Source of the DNA: Hippophae tibetana
Taxonomy: Eukaryota > Streptophyta > Magnoliopsida > Rosales > Elaeagnaceae
Length of the DNA: 64,000 bases
NCBI GenBank assembly: GCA_037013495.1
Contig: CM072806.1
Location: 26,290,001-26,354,000, forward strand
Direction of reading: 5' to 3'
The notes beneath the pieces were generated by a model. It worked only from the letters and a program-made list of their open reading frames with translations, had not been told where the DNA came from and did no database searches. Below, piece by piece: positions 49,201-64,000 of the stretch (position 1 is its first letter; the number at the start of each line of letters is the position of its first letter). The position numbers and the translations under genes are program-made.

Positions 49201-51490
49201 TTAATACCGCATTTGAGAGAATTTGACTACCTTTTCCCCCCCAAACTCGTTATGCCACAATTGACTACGCAGGCAGGGTGTTGATGTTTTCAACATAAGA
49301 CAACGCAACTTTCATCATCCCCCCTCTTTTTCTCCGTTCACAATCTTTTAATTAGTTATTGTTGTTAATTTTATTTTATTTTTATAATTTTTAAGATAAA
49401 TTTTATTAATTTTATAATCTAAAAATATACTTAATTAAAAAAATTTAAAATTTATATTTTTTAAAAATAAAATAAAAATTATATATTTTATTAATAAAAA
49501 AAATTTTAAAAACTTCGTCTATATGCTCATTCTCCTTCGATCTCTTCTCACCTTTTCTTAGGGATGGATATGGGTACGGGTATAGACGGGAACGATTTTT
49601 GATATAATCGTTCCAAAATTGAATTATAAAACCTATATTCAAAATCACTCAAAAATCGTTACGGTTTGAAGATAATTTTTTACCCGTAGGTAACAGTTCT
49701 GGACGGCTATGAAAAAAATCTCAAAAAATATATAATTTAATATATTAAATATATATAATTAATTTTTTATTTATAATTTAATTTATTAAATATAATTAAT
49801 TTCGGGTACAAATAGGTATGATTTTTATCCAAAATTGTTACTGTCTTCGAAATTTATCGATTAAAAACTGAAACCGAGGTTTTTTTGCCTTTCCTACTTT
49901 TTCTATCTTATTTTTTTTTTTTACTTTTTTTTTATTATTATTTTATTAATAAAAAATAAATGAGTAAGTAAGAAAGAGAAAGAGAAAGAGAGAAGAAGAT
50001 AGATAAAGATAAAAAAAAATAATTTTTTTTAATATTTTTTATTAATAAAATATATAATTTTTATTTTATTTAAAAAAATTAAAATTATAAAATTAATAAA
50101 ACTTATTTAAAAAATTAAAATATATAAATCATATAAGTATAATACATCTAACACCAATACCCAATTTTGAAGCATACTTATAAAATCTCTTGGTACTGCA
50201 CGTTCACTGTTTTTCATTTTATTTATTTATTTTATAGTCGGTGGCATAAACCCTTTTAAAAAAATAAAAAAAAACATAGTGTTATGAACTTATAAAAAAG
50301 AAAAAAATATTAATTGGGGACATTTTTTTCCAAAACGACAAAATCGACCAAATGGCTGCATTCAAATCGTATAAAAATTCTTCTTATAACTTAATTGGCT
50401 CTGCCAAGATTTAAAAATTTAAAAATTTAAAAAATGAATGCTGCCAAATCCGTTGTGTTATTTTATAAAGAGTGACCTCTTTGTATAGTTTTTTTATTTT
50501 TAAAAATACTTAAACATTAAATCGTAAAAAAAATTATATTACTTTAACATGATTTTTTATTACTTCGAAAATACTACTTTTCGTTATAAAAAACTGCTAT
50601 AAAACCAAACGACTGCCTGTAATTAGCTTTAGGAGTGTTTAATAATGTAAGAATCTGGCTCATACAATCTTAAAGCCACCCAGTCTAGTTATACAGTATT
50701 TTTTTTAGTGTCATTGTATTGATAAGAATTCACAATATATAAAACCTATACATCGTTATTGAAGTTAAAATTTTCATAGAAAGCAGAGTTTATATTTATA
50801 TTATATGGTATTAATTTAATTTTTATTTTAATATAATAATTTTATTAAATAAAAATTTGAAAAACTAATAGTTTTCTCAGTTTGGCAGCCTTCGTTTTCG
50901 ATTAATTCCTAACCTTATCAAATATATGTTTCCAGTTTCATATAAATATATATAAATCATGATATTATTTATTTATTCATATGATTATCATTCAATTTTA
51001 ATCGATATTATAAATTGTATTGGATATGTTATTATTTTTTAGAAACAAACCTTAATGATTAGTTTCTTTTAACTTGAAATCAAACCATTCCATGATATGT
51101 GCAAGATGAAGTATACTAGATTTAACTTTCTTTTACATATAGATTATTTTAGTAACTTTTTTGCATGGTTAAATCGTTTTTTTTAAATAAAAAAAATTAT
51201 TTTAATTTATATTATTATATTTAAATTAAAAAATATATTTAAATAATAAAGGTTATTATTAAAAATCAACTAATCTCTTTAATTTTATGTAATATGATAT
51301 ATTAGTGAGTATGAGACAATTAAGTTAAAAATATTATTTAACAAAAATGAAATAGATTAGTTACTTTCTAACTATATCTATTTATCATGTGTCCATTTTT
51401 TTTATAATTTAAATATAATAATATAAATTAAAATAGATTTATTTATTTTAAAAATAAAATAACTTAGAATCAGTCGTTCAAAAACAAATT
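46279..51490. other. A+T-rich intergenic DNA upstream of squalene epoxidase
   Basis: No credible ORF over 5.2 kb; long runs of A/T, including near-pure AT stretches at 46900-47300 and 48600-49140. At 49561-49870 a degenerate repeat begins GGGATGGATATGGGTACGGG and ends near TTCGGGTACAAATAGG, with TACCCGTAGG in between. It resembles other dispersed plant repeats rich in GGGTAC words, but I see no clear ends. A purine run (AGAAAGAGAAAGAG) lies at about 49970-50010. Confidence 0.6.
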
Positions 51491-51612
51491 AAAATAATCT
51501 ATTTATTTAGCCACAAGGCTAAGTTAGCGTAAGATAGCAAGCAAACGTAGCGGCTCCGTGCTTAGCTGTAATATGATCCCGGGTCGACTTGATTTGGTCC
51601 TTTCCGCTTGAG

Positions 51613-51619
51613 TATAAAA
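51613..51619 (+). promoter_or_regulatory. Probable TATA box of the squalene epoxidase gene
   Basis: TATAAAA lies 174 bp upstream of the start codon. The 5' leader between it and the ATG contains a GAGAGAGAGG tract near 51718-51728. The region between 51490 and 51790 has a much more balanced base composition than the DNA upstream, as expected for a promoter and leader. Confidence 0.55.
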
Positions 51620-51792
51620 CTTGTGACTTATGAGGTCTATTAAAAGCGAACTTGTCCCTTTAAAATAGTTGTCCGTTGAACAAAGCAAATTTAAAAAGTA
51701 ACCAAAACTGTGCGTGTGAGAGAGAGGGGCTGGAGACCAGCCTTCGTGTTTGTTGTGATATCTGTGAACTCGCCTGAGATTTGCATTTGGAG

Positions 51793-55523
<3,731 letters not shown>

Positions 55524-57325
55524 CAAACAACGGTAATAACGAAAATGAATCAGAAATTGTATTAAGTTTAATCCTCTCCTGTGTTAAAGTTGAGGAGAAG
55601 GCAAATGCTTTAATAGAGGTTTGTACTAAAAACATTTTTGGTGTTTTTTAGTTTTGTTCATAACTATATATAAACACATTTATTTTCCTAACCAAAAATT
55701 AAGAACTTAACTACCTCTAATTCGTTGGTTTCGTGTAGTTTATTATTATTATTGTTCAAAAGAGAATTCATTAAAGAACAACTCGAGCATGATTACAAGG
55801 CTAATTTCATTGGAAGGAAAACAAAAATAAAACCTAGCTTCAAAGTTCAAACCCTTTTCTAACTACTCCATTACAAAATAGCTCAGGAAATCATCAACCC
55901 TTTGAAGAGAAACAGTTCCACAACAAAAAGAAGTCAAATAACCGGATTATAGGGCAATCAGGACGTGTTCTTGTGTTTAGTCACGTCCGTTTCAATTTTT
56001 TACTATGTAACTAATTTTTCACAATAAGAAATAAGATTATCTATATAAAATAAATAATAATAAATTAATTTTTTTTCGCTTTGTAATAATAATGTTTTTG
56101 TGACACGTTAAAACTTAAGATTGCCAACCCCACCATTTTGCGTGTTCCCAGACCATTAAAAAAAATAGCAACCCTCTGACCGTACCAAATTTATTCGAAA
56201 AAAAATCATTTTATTTGAGACTCTAGCAGCTTAAGAATTTGCGAATTATTTTATATAAAAAATATATCAAAATTATAAATAACCTGATAGTTTTATATTA
56301 GTTATAATTACATTATTTGACTGTATTTATTAATAATATAAAATTCATCACAAATTGAAAATATAAAGATTTTTTCCAAGAATTAATGCAATTGATTGAG
56401 AAACACTAGACTTAGACAGGTAGATTATTGCTCTTTTACCAAATTTCTGATATAACCCAAGAAGCTCCATCCATATTATAAGAAATTAGGAAAAGAAAAT
56501 GTCATTCGCGACTTTTACATATCAAGCTCAACAAGGGGTGAAAAGTACATGGACTTACCACTAAACTACCTCCATTGCTTTACGTTTGATAAAATGAACA
56601 TTGAAGATGGTCGGCGTATCCCTCTTGCATTATCATAAAATCATATCTCCACAAAATTATTTACGTTTCTCTAAAGAAAACCTTATTTTATTTATTAAAA
56701 AAACAAAACATTATTTACTTATTGTGCACTTCTAACTTGGTACAAATTTTTTTACAAGTTACCCTACATTCTAAAGTAAGGCCTCGGGAAAATATTAATA
56801 AGTTTAAATAATAATACTAAATAAGCCAACAAATATTTATATTTTACCATAAAATATATTTAGGCTTATAAAATGAGTCACAATTTTTTAATTATATTTC
56901 TAAATTAGTAAATGTTGTAAGTAAGCCTACGTTTAATGCTAAAACTTAACTATTTTAAACTCATAAAAATGAGTTAAGATTCTTTACTTGTTTTTCATCT
57001 CCATATTTATTTTTAATTGATACAATGAAGTATATAAAGTCTTAAATAGTAGTTAATTCAACTAATATTTCAAAAATATATTATATTAATAACCCAATAG
57101 ATAACTCAATTTTCTCGTATCAATGGATTAGTTGGATTCAAATCTTAAGATAACAGAGTGTAATTAAAAAAAAATTGTTAATAGAGTTAAAAAAAATCGT
57201 ATCAATTTATTCTTAATTGTTCCACTTATAGTTCTTTTAACCATATTTCCTAAACCACTCAAGATAAATCCGATTTAATTTTTTAATAGATCTGATACAT
57301 AACAAATATGTTCATTTTTCAAATG
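55524..57325. other. 3' flank of squalene epoxidase and A+T-rich intergenic DNA
   Basis: No gene recognised over 1.8 kb. The first 200 bp probably include the 3' untranslated region; I do not see a classic AATAAA close to the stop. A segment at 55755-55960 has a more balanced composition (CAACTCGAGCATGATTACAAGG) and could be an eroded mobile element end, but I cannot name it. Confidence 0.55.
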
Positions 57326-57330
57326 ATTAT

Positions 57331-57529
57331 TTTTAAGTTATATTTGATATTGTAATTCACTTATACTTCACTTGTATTATACTTCTACTATTTCACTTGT
57401 ACTATACTTACTATTTCACTTGTACTACACTTGTTACAACCCTATAAATAGGGTTCTCTACCTACATTCTATAATACATCAATACAACATTAAATCATTA
57501 TTTCTTTTTATCTCTCTATACTCTTCACG
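57331..57529 (+). repeat. 5' LTR of the RE1-like copia element (199 bp)
   Basis: Starts TTTTAAGTTATATTTG against TGTTATGTTATATTTG in the right LTR and ends ACTCTTCACG just before the primer site. It contains TATAAATAG (57443-57451) as a TATA box and only about two of the CACTTGTACTACAC-type repeat units. Confidence 0.8.
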
Positions 57530-57542
57530 TGGTATTAGAGCC
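57530..57542 (+). other. Primer-binding site, initiator-Met tRNA type
   Basis: TGGTATTAGAGCC directly follows the LTR. It matches the copia-typical TGGTATCAGAGC with one difference. Confidence 0.8.
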
Positions 57543-57594
57543 TCTCATATACCTCTAGAATTTCTATCAAAATTTCGCCTCTCTTCCTCACAGC

Positions 57595-57785
57595 CAACCC
57601 GACTCACCCCAACTTGGTTCACTCTCAACACGGTTCACCCCAACCTGGATCACCTCAACCCGGCTCATTCCAACCCAGCTCACCTAAACTCAGCTCATTC
57701 CAAACCAGCTCACCTAAACTCAGCTCATTCCAAACCAGCTCACCTCAACTCGGCTCACTCCAACTTGGCTCACCTCAACCCGATT
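57595..57785 (+). repeat. 15-bp minisatellite in the copia leader, about twelve units
   Basis: Units of the form AAC(C/T)(C/T)GGCTCACTCC / AACCCAGCTCACCTA, each 15 bp, so the reading frame is kept through the array. It is open in two frames: one reads as repeated H-L-N-(S/P)-A, another as S-P-Q-(L/P)-(G/S). The array lies between primer site and gag; whether it is translated is unknown. Confidence 0.85.
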
Positions 57786-57899
57786 CCAGGCTTATTTTCA
57801 ACTCCTCTTTTCATTTTTAAGGATATCTCCTTTATATTGTTTCTATATATTTGCTTTATATTTCCTCCATTATTTCATTAAAATAGACTGAAATGATGC

Positions 57900-58620
57900 C
57901 CCAAAACCAATCTCTACCACCCTTGATTATACTAACTACCTAGCCTGGGCTCAAGCAATGAAAAGTTTCTTGAAAGGGCGCAAGCTATGGCGTTTCATAA
58001 CTGGTGATATCTTTATACCCATCCAAGAAACCACTAAAAACAACTCCTTATTTGGTGACCGCCTTGAAGACTGTGAGAGTAAACATCATCAAATTATTAC
58101 CTGCTTCCGTAACACCACCTTACCCTTCATCCATGGTGAATTTGGGCGTTTTGACACTGCCAAAGAAGTTTAGGAATTTCTTGAGGCTTGCTTCACTACA
58201 ACATATTTGGCCAACAAATATCAACTTCTAACAACTCTTCATACCAAACGCTAAAGGGCTAATCAAACCATTAACCAATTTCTCTCTGAAATGCATACTA
58301 TTTAGGATCAACTCGCTCTCTCTGAACCAACTTGAACGAACAAGTTTGATGTTGAGATGTTTGCAATTTACCGTAAGCACCAGCGTCTTGTTATTTTTCT
58401 CATGGCTCTCCATGATCGATTTGAACATGTTCGGGCTTCCTTACTCCATCAGAGTCCTTTTCTATCCTTAGATACTACTGTGACCGAGCTTCGCTCGGAA
58501 GAAACTCAGATGGGGGTTTTCAAAGTTCATCATACAGATTCTGTTCTTGCCACCGCCCCTTATCACCCTAAAGGAGGTTCTAAAGAAGGCTTCAAACATT
58601 AAGGTTGCACCTATTGTCAC
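57900..58620 (+). pseudogene. gag: Copia gag
   Basis: Capsid-type domain beginning near NYLAWAQAMKSFLKGRKLW, with KHHQIITCFRNT and a downstream FLMALHDRFEHVRASLL, typical of RE1-like plant copia gag. It ends in a region where a zinc knuckle would be expected (about 58600-58720). Several breaks. Confidence 0.7.
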
Positions 58621-59289
58621 AACCTCATTCATGAGCTTCTTACATCTCTCATTCGGGTATGTATATATTGTCATAAGAAGGGTCCATGACACTTTCACAG
58701 AGATTGCTTTCGGAATCCCTCTCAACATGCTTCAGGTAAAAATAATAACTCATCTATCACTGCTGCTGTTTATGAGGATAATCATGACAAATTTACCTTC
58801 TCTACTCAAGAACTTGAAGGTCTTCTTAAACATGTTCTCTCACAATCTAGTAATCCTCCTCCTACTGCCTTGTCTCTCACATCAGGTAAATCTTTATGGT
58901 ATTTTGATTCTACTTGTTGTAACCATATGATTCATGATACTCACATCTTCTCTCCCACATAATCTTTCATCTCCAAACCTTTAATTCAAACTGTTAATGG
59001 TTCACATATGCATATTAATGTTGTAGGACAAGTTTCCACATCTTTTATATCACTTTCTGACACTTTTCATATTCCCAACCTTACTCTAAATCTTATCTCT
59101 GTTGGTCAATTATGTGAACTTGGCCTTACTATTACTTTTTCCTCTTCTAGTTGTCATGTGTAGGATCCACAGACAGGACAGATCCTTGGGATATGCCGTA
59201 AGATTGGACGATTATTTGAACTTATCAACCTTCATCTACCCAATTCTCCTCATACTTCAATTACTGTTTCTACTACTCCTATCAACCTA

Positions 59290-60080
59290 TGGCATGTTCA
59301 TCTAGGCCATATGTCTATAGGATGTCTTCGTCCCTTAACATCTTCTGGTAAATTAGGATATGTTTCTATTTCTGATAATGTAAATTGTTTGCCTTGTCAA
59401 TTGGGAAAACAACCTACTTTATGTTTTAATAAAAGTGATTCTACTTCTGTCTTCCCTTTTGACTTAATTCATTCTGATGTTTGGGGTCCATCCCCACATC
59501 CTACTATGTGGAGATGTGTTTACTTTGTCATTTTTATTGATGATTATTCAAGATTCACATGAATTTTTCTCATGAAACATAGATCTGAATTACCCAAAAT
59601 TTAATGTGATTTTTCCCAAATGATTAAAACCCAATTTTCTCAAAATATCAAAGTACTTAGAGGTGGTAATGCTATGGAATATAAAGAAACAATTTTTTTA
59701 AATTTTCTTCGACAAAATGGGACTCTTTCTCAATATTCTTGTTCTGGTACATCTCAACAAAATGGAAGAGCTGAGCAAAAACACAGACATATTCTTAATA
59801 CTGTTCGCACTCTCCTCATTTCTAGTTCTTGTCCTGAACGCTTTTGGGGTGAAGCAACTCTTACGACTTTTTATACCATCAATCGTGTTCTCATGCCTAT
59901 TATTCACAATCAATTCCCTTATGAGCGTCTCTATAGTACTTCTCCATCTTATAAACTGCTCAAAGTGTTTGGTTGTGTCTGCTTTGTTCTTCTTCACCCT
60001 CATGAACGTAATAAATTAGAACCTCGTGCTTGTCTTTGTTGTTTCTTAGGGTATGAAATAGAACACAAAGGCTATCGTTG
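59290..60080 (+). pseudogene. int: Copia integrase
   Basis: Zinc-binding part with LWHVHLGHMSIG and CLPCQLGKQ (59288-59410); catalytic core with FDLIHSDVWGPSP, IDDYSRFT, QNGRAEQKHRHILNTVR; C-terminal part with LKVFGCVCFVLL, CCFLGYEIEHKGYRCW. The block before it (58890-59280) holds protease traces. A few breaks. Confidence 0.8.
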
Positions 60081-60479
60081 TTGGAACCCTATCTCTAAAT
60101 GATTGCGCATCTCTCGTCATGTCATCTTTTGGGAACATAAAATGCTTTCCTCTATTTCCTCATTTCATGTCTCATCTCCTACCTCATTCTCATTTTTTAA
60201 TGACCCAACTATTGATTTATTTCCTCCTAACATTGCTCCATTACCCTCACCATCGTCTACTACGGCTTCTCCTGATGTGTCTGCTCCTTCTACTGATCCT
60301 ACCATAACAACATCTTCTGAAGACCAACTACCTGATTGTCCAGAGTCATCACTTCGTCGTTCTACTCGTGTAAGTAGTCTTCATTTTCATCTTCGTGATT
60401 ACCAATATTTCTCTACTATTTTGTCTCATCATGAACCCCAAAACTATAGAGAAACTAGTTCTAACCCTCATTGGTAGCA

Positions 60480-61180
60480 AGTTATGACAGATGAATTACA
60501 GGCATTAACAAAAGCACATACTTGGGATCTTGTTGATCTTCCATCTAATAAATATCTGATTGGTTGTAAGTGGATTTTCAGAATCAAAATTCATTCAGAT
60601 GGGTCTGTGGAACGATATAAAGCTTGTTTGGTTGCAAAGGGTTTTACACAGGAATATGAAATTGACTATGAAGAAACTTTGCACCTGTAGCTCACCTCAC
60701 TTCTATTCGAAGTATCACAGTTGTTATTGCTGCCCGAAATTGGAACATGTTTCAAATGGATGTCAAAAATGTTTTTCTCAATAGAGACATAACCGAGGAA
60801 GTTTATATGAAACCTGCTCCTGGATACACTCATTCACCTCATCAAGTATGCAGACTTCATCGTGCTCTCTATGGCCTCAAACAAGCTCATCGGGCTTGGT
60901 TTTCCAAATTCAATTCTACACTTACTGACTTTGGCTTCACTTCCAGTTCTTATGACTCCGGTCTCTTTATTCGGAAGACTCCCACTGGTGTAACACTTCT
61001 ACTCCTTTATGTAGATGATATGATCATAACAGGGAATGACTCTAATGACATTATTGATATCAAGCAGTTTCTGAGCCATCAATTTGAAATAAAAGACCTT
61101 GGTCGTCTCCACTACTTCTTGGGCCTAGAAATCTCATCTGATTCTTAAGGATATTATCTCTCTCAAGCAAAGTACTCTTC
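60480..61180 (+). pseudogene. pol: Copia reverse transcriptase
   Basis: RT motifs: LPSNKYLIGCKWIFRIK, RYKACLVAKGFTQEY, MDVKNVFLNRDITEEVYM, YGLKQAHRAWF and the centre LLYVDDMIITG near 61010-61035. A Ser/Pro/Thr-rich linker (60150-60360) separates it from integrase, as usual in this superfamily. A few breaks. Confidence 0.82.
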
Positions 61181-61439
61181 TGATATTCTTAATCGGGCTG
61201 GCCTTACTGATTGCAAAACTACATCAACACCTCTAGAAACCAATGTCAAACTTACTCCATTAGATGGTACTATTCTCTTAGATGCCACATTATACAAACA
61301 ACTAGTAGGCAGTCTTGTTTATCTCACAGTCACTCGTCCTAACATTGCCTATGTTGTTCATCTGGTTAGTCAATTCATTTCTGCTCCACGGTCTACCCAT
61401 TATACTGTGGTTCTTCGCATTCTCTACTACATCAAAGGC

Positions 61440-61930
61440 ATCATGTTTCACGGTCTCCACTTCTTCAACAAGTCTAATCTTCTTCTTTCAGCCTACTCTG
61501 ATGCTGATTGGGTAGGTGACCCAACTGATCGTCGCTCTACCACTGGATATTGTTTCTTTCTTGGAAACTCTCTCATATCTTGGCGAAGCAAGAAACAATC
61601 CCTCACTTCTCGATCCAGCATTGAAGCTGAATATCGTGCTATTGCTGATACCACTCAAGAACTTCTTTGGCTCCGTTGGTTACTTGCTGATATGGGTGTT
61701 CTCTAATCAACTGCAACTATCCTATATTGTGACAATCAGAGTGTTATTCAGATTGCTCACAATAATGTATTTCATGAACGAATAAAACATATCGAGATTA
61801 ATTGTCATTTTGTTCGTCAACATGTTCTTCAAGACACTGTTTGTCTCAAATCAATATCCTCCACAGATCAAACAGCTGACATCTTCACCAAATCTCATCT
61901 ACAAGGCAGATATCAAGGATTAGTTTCCAA
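61440..61930 (+). pseudogene. Copia RNase H
   Basis: AYSDADWVGDPTDRRSTTGYCFFLG, SWRSKKQSLTSRSSIEAEYRA and LLWLRWLLADMGV match the copia RNase H; the C-terminal part near 61720-61900 retains the NNVFHERIKHIEINCHF-like motif. Broken in one or two places. Confidence 0.82.
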
Positions 61931-61973
61931 ACTCAAGTTGATTGTTTCTCTTCCTCCTTGAGTTTGAGGGGGG

Positions 61974-62281
61974 TGTTATGTTATATTTGATATTGTAATT
62001 CACTTGTACTTCACTTGTACTACACTTGTATTATTTCACTTGTATTACACTTTCACTATTTCACGTGTACTACACTTCCATTATTTCACTTGTATTACAC
62101 TTCCACTATTTCACTTGTATTACACTTCCATTATTTCACTTGTACTACTTATTATTTCACTTGTAATATATTTATACTACACTTATTACAACCCTATAAA
62201 TAGAGTTCTTTATGTAAATTCTATAACACACCAATACAATATTAAATCATTCTTTCTTCTTATCTCTCTATACTCTTCACA
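61974..62281 (+). repeat. 3' LTR of the RE1-like copia element (308 bp)
   Basis: Begins TGTTATGTTATATTTG and ends CTCTTCACA, followed by ATTAT. About six units of a 25-bp repeat (CACTTGTA(C/T)TACACTTCCA and TTATTT) fill 61992-62160; the 5' LTR has only about two. One unit contains the G-box CACGTG (62062-62067). TATAAATAG lies at about 62195-62203. Confidence 0.85.
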
Positions 62282-62286
62282 ATTAT

Positions 62287-63321
62287 CATAAACTTATTAG
62301 GTGTTTAGCTATGAAATAAAAAATTGAAATGAAAAAATCAAGGAAAAATAAGGATACAAAAAAACAATGAGAGAATCCAAATCCAAATAAGGAGAAAAAA
62401 TAGTTTCATGGAGCAAATACTATTTTGAAAATACAAAAACAATATCTTATAATAAAAAGTAGTTTTAAACCAAAACGCAAAACTCGTTTATTAATTGTTA
62501 TAAATATTTGTGACTCTTAAATTTATCGATCTTTTCTAGGGAATGTTACACATAATGGACAAATTTTATTTCACGATAATAGTTAATTTTGTAAAACCAA
62601 CAGCAGAATGAGGTTGAAAGATTGAAGAATGTATAAATAAGGCTAGTTAATTTTTTAATAATTATAATTACTACTTAAAAATTGTATGTGTGGGTATATA
62701 GGGAAAATATGGGAAAGCTTTGAATCTGTAATTAACCTTTTTTATTAATTTAAAGCTCATTTATTTATTTATTTTAGAAACCGTTGAAGTACAAATGACC
62801 ATTGTCGAGAAAGATTTAACTTTATTATAAAAAAAATGATATCATATTTGAATGATTTAGCTAATATTTTTGAAAATTTTCCTTGGGACAAATCCAAATA
62901 TTCCTTGGCAATAATTATTTCCTTTGGAAGCACTCTTACTTGCCCTTTAGACTCAGCTTGTTGTGAGATGCACTTAAAATCCAAGCCTTTACAAAGCAAT
63001 GTTTTTAGATGATAATAGATATACAAATAATATTAAATGCAGGGGAAAAAATTAATTGTTATGCATTACATTATTGGGGTAACAGTGAACATGTTACAAT
63101 GGCTTTGCACTTGTACTAACAGGTTCTCTGGCCTTCACTCTGCCCTTAAAACATTATGCCTCAAAAACTTGTCCCCAAAAATTCTAGTACATGGACATTT
63201 ATGCTATGGTGGTGGCGGTGGGTTTTTTTTTTTGGGTGGGGGAGTAGGTAATATATTTATGCAGTTTCTGCTTTGTGAAATACTGGTAAACTGGGCATGC
63301 ATTCTTAAACAATCTCAACTC
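62287..63321. other. A+T-rich intergenic DNA and 3' flank of the J-domain gene
   Basis: No gene supported. A reverse-strand ORF at 62769-63026 (with KGQVRVLPKEIIIAKEYLD) has a somewhat protein-like composition but no match I recognise. A G/T tract (GGTGGTGGCGGTGGG, then TTTTTTTTTTT, then GGGTGGGGGAG) lies at 63208-63246. Part of the right end is likely 3' untranslated sequence of the J-domain gene. Confidence 0.5.
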
Positions 63322-63569
63322 TCAAACTGCGCTGCCATTCATGTTCCTCCTGTCTTTCTTTATGGCTTCATAAGACGTTAGAACCTCCTTAAACTTAGCC
63401 TCTGCGGCCTCTGCAACCACCACCCAGTGACGAGTTTAATAAAATAATAAATAATAATGCACATCAACTGCATTGCAGGACTAGGATAAAGGACATTAAG
63501 TAGTATCCAACCTTTATTATCTTGATTTTGATCGGGGTGAAATTCCATTGCTTTTGCTCTGAAAGCTGT
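63322..63569 (-). CDS. J-domain (DnaJ-like) co-chaperone, last two coding exons, gene continues off the right edge or upstream
   Basis: Co-chaperone that stimulates Hsp70 ATPase activity through its J-domain. Two exons on the - strand: 63512-63569 and 63322-63410, joined across a GT-AG intron (63411-63511) with phase kept. Together they read TAFRAKAMEFHPDQNQDNKE, then AAEAKFKEVLTSYEAIKKDR, then RNMNGSAV and a stop. HPD is the catalytic loop of the J-domain; the second exon is helix III and IV. The N-terminal half (helix I, II) should lie further right; I could not identify its exons in 63570-64000. This fits small plant J-proteins with the domain at the C-terminal end. Confidence 0.85.
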
Positions 63570-63828
63570 CTGCCGCAATAAAAGGAAATATTTTTACATT
63601 TTCAAAAACGTATAACAAATGGACGATTTTACTGGGAAAAAAAAGACTTGCATTTGTAACAACTAGAAATTCAACAAACTATCAATTGTCACAGTATCCA
63701 TTCCTGGTTTTCCTCAACAATTTCAATTCTGACAAGTACTTGATGAATAAGTAACAGCTTATAATTTCAATGTCATAAGTTGCACGATTCAACTCATCCA
63801 AAGATGAAAAAAACTTTAATAAAAAAAT

Positions 63829-64000
63829 TGATTAATAGGACCAAACATCCACAGCTCTCCTATTTTCAACTACTATCTGAACTTTCACATCTATTCTGCA
63901 ATGAGTTTTTTTATTGATTAATAGGACCAAACATCCACAGCTCTCCTATTTTCAACTACTATCTGAACTTTAACATCTATTCTGCCATGAGTCCTTTCAA
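63829..64000. repeat. Tandem duplication of an 86-bp unit
   Basis: TTGATTAATAGGACCAAACA and the following sequence to ATTCTG(C/A)(C/A)ATGAGT occurs at about 63829-63914 and again at 63915-64000. There are only about three or four differences, so it is recent. It may lie in an intron of the J-domain gene. Confidence 0.9.

Larger units (their letters stand above)
57331..62281 (+). mobile_element. Ty1/copia element, small RE1-like, both ends preserved
   Basis: A 4.95-kb element flanked by target duplication ATTAT (57326-57330 and 62282-62286). Parts: 5' LTR 57331-57529; primer site 57530-57542; a leader with a 15-bp minisatellite; gag about 57900-58620; protease trace near 58890-59110; integrase about 59290-60080; RT about 60480-61180; RNase H about 61440-61930; polypurine tract TTGAGGGGGG near 61963-61973; 3' LTR 61974-62281. 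It is broken, with around ten breaks. It is younger than the element at 42-46 kb. The LTRs differ mainly in repeat number. Exact copia lineage not settled. Confidence 0.85.

Noticed and set aside
62769-63026. 85-residue reverse ORF with KGQVRVLPKEIIIAKEYLD
   Set aside because: Composition is partly protein-like, but there is no recognised family, splice context or link to the J-domain gene. A protein search returning a plant match would change this.

Overview
The window is nuclear DNA from a flowering plant, probably a dicot. It is very A+T rich (roughly 70 % by eye), has GT-AG introns, and carries plant lineages of Ty3/gypsy (Athila, Tat/Ogre) and Ty1/copia elements. I cannot name the species. 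I saw no CRISPR array, operon or other prokaryotic feature.

Only two host genes are supported. One is a complete eight-exon squalene epoxidase gene on the + strand (CDS 51793-55523, 521 residues), which makes the epoxide precursor of sterols and triterpenoids. The other is the 3' end of a small J-domain co-chaperone gene on the - strand at the right edge (63322-63569).

The rest is mostly mobile DNA and eroded intergenic sequence. Positions 1-2290 look like the relic of a CACTA (En/Spm) DNA transposon with a tandemly duplicated segment. Two copies of one short TIR element lie at 2472-2777 and 6428-6797; the second has a perfect 13-bp target duplication. Positions 7157-7960 hold three kinds of tandem repeat, including a perfect 3 x 87-bp array. 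Positions 7980-9881 and 30560 to about 39390 are two halves of one old Tat/Ogre-type gypsy element. It has dual RNase H domains and an antisense extra ORF of the PF04195 family. It was split by a 20.7-kb insertion (9882-30559) flanked by the 5-bp duplication ATAAA. That insertion is a cluster of Athila-type DNA: copy A on the + strand (10217-21670) and copy B on the - strand (21671-30559) converge tail to tail and are nearly identical in pol. Copy A carries two divergent gag genes in a row. A badly decayed Tnt1/Tork-type copia element lies at about 42090-46278. A better preserved small RE1-like copia element lies at 57331-62281, with target duplication ATTAT, two LTRs and an initiator-Met primer site.

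Order of events (inference): the Tat and Tork-like elements are old; the Athila cluster landed inside the Tat element later and is young by its A/B similarity; the RE1-like copia sits 1.8 kb downstream of squalene epoxidase and leaves that gene intact. The least explained structures are the inverted Athila pair, the duplicated gag, the variable GC-rich block in the Athila LTR, and the 13-bp target duplication of the small TIR family.
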